A program made the translations under genes and the position numbers. A DNA stretch of 54,864 nt from contig JAIOYV010000045.1 in NCBI GenBank assembly GCA_021740905.1, forward strand, positions 1 through 54,864, given 5' to 3'. The stretch comes from Bacteroidales bacterium. GTDB lineage: Bacteria > Bacteroidota > Bacteroidia > Bacteroidales > M50B96. Below, in pieces: positions 51,789 to 54,864 of the stretch. Within the stretch, counting starts at the first letter, position 1, and the number at the start of each line of letters is the position of its first letter. The notes beneath the pieces were generated by a model. The model did no database searches, was not told the DNA's origin, and saw only the letters and a program-made list of their open reading frames with translations.

Positions 51789-54458
51789 ATGCGTATGAAG
51801 ATTTCGGGATTATTTATCAAGATTCAATTGCTCCTTATATTCCTACTGCCGGGATATTTATTTTCACAAGTTCATACTTCCTATCTCTGGCACTTACAGC
51901 AACCCATCTACTGGCCTGCCCAAAGCACTTTCGACACCACCAATTACCAAACGGTGTACGAATCGCATTGGCACAAAGTGAACTCTGGTGCAACCCATCC
52001 TGAAAACGATTTGCAGGAAATCTTCAGCAAAGCCGACCGGGTGGCAGTATATCAATACCGGGCAAAGGATGCAGTTCAATCCTTATTAAGTTACCCTGAA
52101 GCCGGGGCACAAGTAAATTATTCAGGTTGTTTGATCCAGAATGTAAATAGCCTGGCCGTAAACTCCCAATGGGGATACAGCACCGGATGGCAAAACAACT
52201 TCATCACTGCCCGAGGCTGGACCACCACAGCCAATAAACCCCGTATGGACATTGTCGGTTTTACCATGCATCATGCCCTTTCACCCCTTTTGAGTGAAGA
52301 AGTCCTCAGAAAGCAAATCCAGGCCCACCGACATATCTACAATCAGACATTTGGAACAAGCCCCAACTATTCCAATGGCTACTGGCCAGCCGAGTGTGCC
52401 TTTTCAGAACGCATCATAAAAGTTTTGGTTGAAGAAGGATTTGAGTGGAGCATAATTGCCAACAGCCATTTGGCCCGGACTCTTTCTGATTATCCCTTAA
52501 GTTTCGGAACATCGGGTTGCAATCTCGATCCACCGAACAAAGCCGATAAAGTTTCGGCCACAGGAACTAATTGGTGGAGTGGCCAGATCGATGGTCGGGG
52601 AGGAGCTTTTGCCGCTCCCTATTGCTATCAGGCACATAAAGCAAAATATGTCGATCCGGCAATAGGAACCGAATACCTAATAACCGTTGTTCCAATGTGC
52701 GATTTGTTGAGCTACCAAAATGGCTATGCACTCATGGGAACCGGCGATATCGATGCCCACATTGCACCTTACGATAATGCTTCACAACCCTCCATCGTTC
52801 TCCTGGCCCATGATGGCGACAATGCCTGGGGCGGAGGCTACGACTATTATCAAAATTCAGTGTCGGGGTTTGCCAGTTCTGCCAATTCACAGGGCTATGT
52901 CCCAACTACTATAGAGCATTTTTTGAGTACTCATCCCGTTCCTTCCTCTGATATTGTACACGTAGAAGATGGTTCCTGGTTCAACGCGGCCAACGACTGG
53001 GGACATCCTCAATTCATCAACTGGATTTGGCCCATGCATACTTCTTCTCAGGAATTCGATACCGATGGCTGGAACGAAGATGCCCGCAATTGGGCAGTGC
53101 TTGTGGCAGCCGAAAACCTGGTCGAGATGGCCGAAGATATTTTAGGTTCGGTTTCAATTGGCGAAGTGGTTGACCCAAGCTCAAGTGCAAACCATGCAGA
53201 ACGAGCCTGGCACCATTAATTACCGGGCTATACGAGTGGCTACATGTACTATGGCACATCGCTCGACATGGAGGTGAAACAAACTGTGGCTTGCAACAAG
53301 GCAACCGAACTTGCCGGAAATGTAATGGCCAGCTATTTTGGACCCGACAATACTCCTCCATCAGTGTTCATCCCACAACGTTATCCTTACAATCCAGGCG
53401 GTACTGGTTTCGGCCCCAACTATTCCTACCAGCAATTTCAGAATGGGCCCGACTTCCATGTCTGGACTTTTGCTTTCGATTATTCGGGAGTTCAATCAGC
53501 CGTGTTGAAATACCGTCTCGACAACGATGGCGTAAATCCATTGACTGACAACGACAATGATACTTATGCCGGAGGCTCAGGTGTTGGCAGTTGGAATTCC
53601 ATAACTATGACCCAACGCCTCTTCCCGGCAGGGAACTACACCAACAATCCCGACATCGACTTTTTTGTGATGCCCAACTTCATTGCCAATCAGTACTATG
53701 CCGAGATTACCGGATACAACGATACCCTAATCGACTATTATGTGGAAGTAACCGACAACAGTGGCAACATTACTAAAACCGCCATCCAGCATGTGTACGT
53801 GGGAGCCAACACCAGTGCAGGTAGCACCGATGGTGTCCATTGGATTCCTTCCAATCCAACCAACGAAGACACAATTACAATCATAGTCCCGAATGTGGTG
53901 CAAGGCGGAAAACTGCATTGGGGAGTAAATCACACCGGGAGTTCCTGGACAACACCCGATCAAAGCTATTGGCCGGCAGGTTCGTATTTGTTTAATGGCT
54001 CCGGCCCGGCAATAGAAACTCCTTTGATAGGCCCCAGTCAGGATTCTATATTGACTTTAAAATTAGGCCCATTTAACAATCCGGCCCAGGAGGTTGAAAC
54101 CGTTGCCTTTGTAATCCACTACGACAGTAATATCTGGGATAACAACAATGGTGGCGATTACTACATACCAATAACTACTCTTTCGTTAGAATCGGATTTG
54201 ATAGCGGAAGAAAAGTTGTTGGTTTATCCGAATCCGGCAATGACAGAAATATCAATCAAAATAGTGAATCAACGAAGAGGGCATAATGATTTTGGAGTTG
54301 AGATTATTGATAGTTATGGTAGAGTGGTGAAATCAACAAAATTGAATAGTCAATTAAAATTGGATGTTTCAAATCTTGATTCGGGTGTTTATAATGTGAA
54401 AGTAGTAGACAATAATTCTGAGAAGGGTTTTGTTGAGAGAGTGGTGATTATGAAGTAG
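51789..54458 (+). pseudogene. exported GH57 glycoside hydrolase with T9SS domain, split by an in-frame TAA
   Basis: The first part (51789-53219, 476 residues) has a signal peptide (1-26, LLPGYLFSQ) and a GH57 catalytic region: TSYLWHLQQPIYWP near the N-terminus, Glu202 in YWPAECAFSE, and Asp342 in AHDGDNAWGG. After TAA at 53217-53219 the same frame continues (53220-54458, 412 residues), without shift, as LPGYTSGYMYYGT and a beta-rich region. It ends in a T9SS CTD with LVYPNPAMTEISI and GVYNVKVVD. GH57 enzymes act on alpha-glucans. The stop separates the catalytic domain from the sorting domain. It may be a nonsense mutation, a sequencing error, or readthrough. Confidence 0.8.
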
Positions 54459-54864
54459 AATTCTTTATAAGCATGCGTGAGGATACGAGCAAAAGTCGAG
54501 GGGATGACTCAACCCTCCTTGAACTCATTATGACAATGCTTTTATTTGATACATAGGATAGTGTTTCGCAATCATCAATTAATAGGAAATGGGATATAGA
54601 AAGAAAGCTAGTTCAAAATATCTTGAAGTTCTGTAAACATTTTCTCCTTTTCAAGACTCATCTTTTTGGGCATAAATACGTAGTTGTTATGAATCAAAGT
54701 AAGGCCAGAACCTAAAAGACTCCATTGGGTGCATTCCCAAAATATGACCATTATGCAGCCCTTGTTAGTTCTTTACTCATAATCAATTGACCTTTCACGG
54801 TTTCTCCACCTTCTGGTACGAGAATCATCTTTCTTATGCTGTTGAGAAAGACAGGCCACCTGCC
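54459..54864. other. window end, no supported gene
   Basis: About 400 bp. A minus-strand open stretch near 54609-54751 gives a plausible peptide tail, but it has no recognisable family and no upstream coding context, so I did not call it. No repeat or RNA gene seen. Confidence 0.4.

Noticed and set aside
54609-54751. Short minus-strand open stretch giving a peptide ending in a Lys/Glu-rich helix
   Set aside because: Only about 47 codons, no known family, no clear ribosome binding site, and my reading of the frame near 54660 was not secure.
1-54864. CRISPR array, insertion sequence, rRNA operon or prophage
   Set aside because: No spaced direct repeats of CRISPR size, no transposase or integrase, no rRNA and no phage structural genes were seen. 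The only tandem repeat of size is the 258-bp array, whose units are copies of a gene end.

Overview
The window reads as chromosome of a Bacteroidota bacterium, probably order Bacteroidales/Marinilabiliales. Three large exported proteins end in type IX secretion (T9SS) C-terminal sorting domains. The clearest promoters match the Bacteroidota consensus TTTG-N19-TAnnTTTG. Several intergenic gaps carry degenerate repeat words familiar from this phylum. Gene content is that of a fermentative or anaerobic heterotroph: a methylmalonyl/propionyl-CoA carboxyltransferase with its biotin carrier, a flavodiiron protein, a fused branched-chain 2-oxoacid dehydrogenase E1, starch-degrading GH13 and GH57 enzymes, and a DsrC/DsrMK-like redox module.

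Layout. 1-3.6 kb: broken DUF4476 fragment, acyl-CoA carboxyltransferase plus biotin carrier, and ispE convergent to them. 3.7-16.7 kb: two very large paralogous T9SS proteins and a smaller third one that shares a domain with them. 16.9-23.1 kb: fused E1 dehydrogenase, then a response regulator and hybrid histidine kinase pair. 23.3-30.3 kb: tRNA-Arg(CCG), ywbE, a DEAD-box helicase, a flavodiiron protein, a 160-bp palindromic element, aroK, and a topoisomerase IV/gyrase A subunit. 30.5-32.9 kb: a TPR membrane protein and a small divergent exported protein. 33.1-37.1 kb: cysteine desulfurase, DsrK-like and DsrM-like subunits, DsrC and a small Cys-rich protein, all on the minus strand. 37.2-46.1 kb (minus strand): radC, rnhB, two GH13 enzymes, a RhuM-family protein, a PDZ aspartyl protease, and a DedA/VTT-like membrane protein. 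46.2-51.7 kb: deoC, then a BlaI repressor with two M56-M23 fusion sensors, ending in a 258-bp tandem array that triplicates the 3' end of the last gene. 51.8-54.5 kb: an exported GH57 enzyme interrupted by an in-frame stop. The last 400 bases hold no supported gene.

Two groups stand out as candidate systems. The first (33.1-37.1 kb) joins DsrC with both redox cysteines, a DsrMK-like membrane quinone/thiol complex and a cysteine desulfurase. No dsrAB is present in the window, which suggests persulfide or sulfane-sulfur handling outside dissimilatory sulfur metabolism. The second (47.4-51.1 kb) is a BlaI/BlaR1-type circuit whose two M56 metalloprotease sensors end in LytM-type M23 domains instead of penicillin-binding domains. 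One M23 domain keeps its metal ligands and the other has lost them, as expected for a peptidoglycan-sensing repressor circuit.

All calls are from reading the sequence and from family knowledge. No database search was run.
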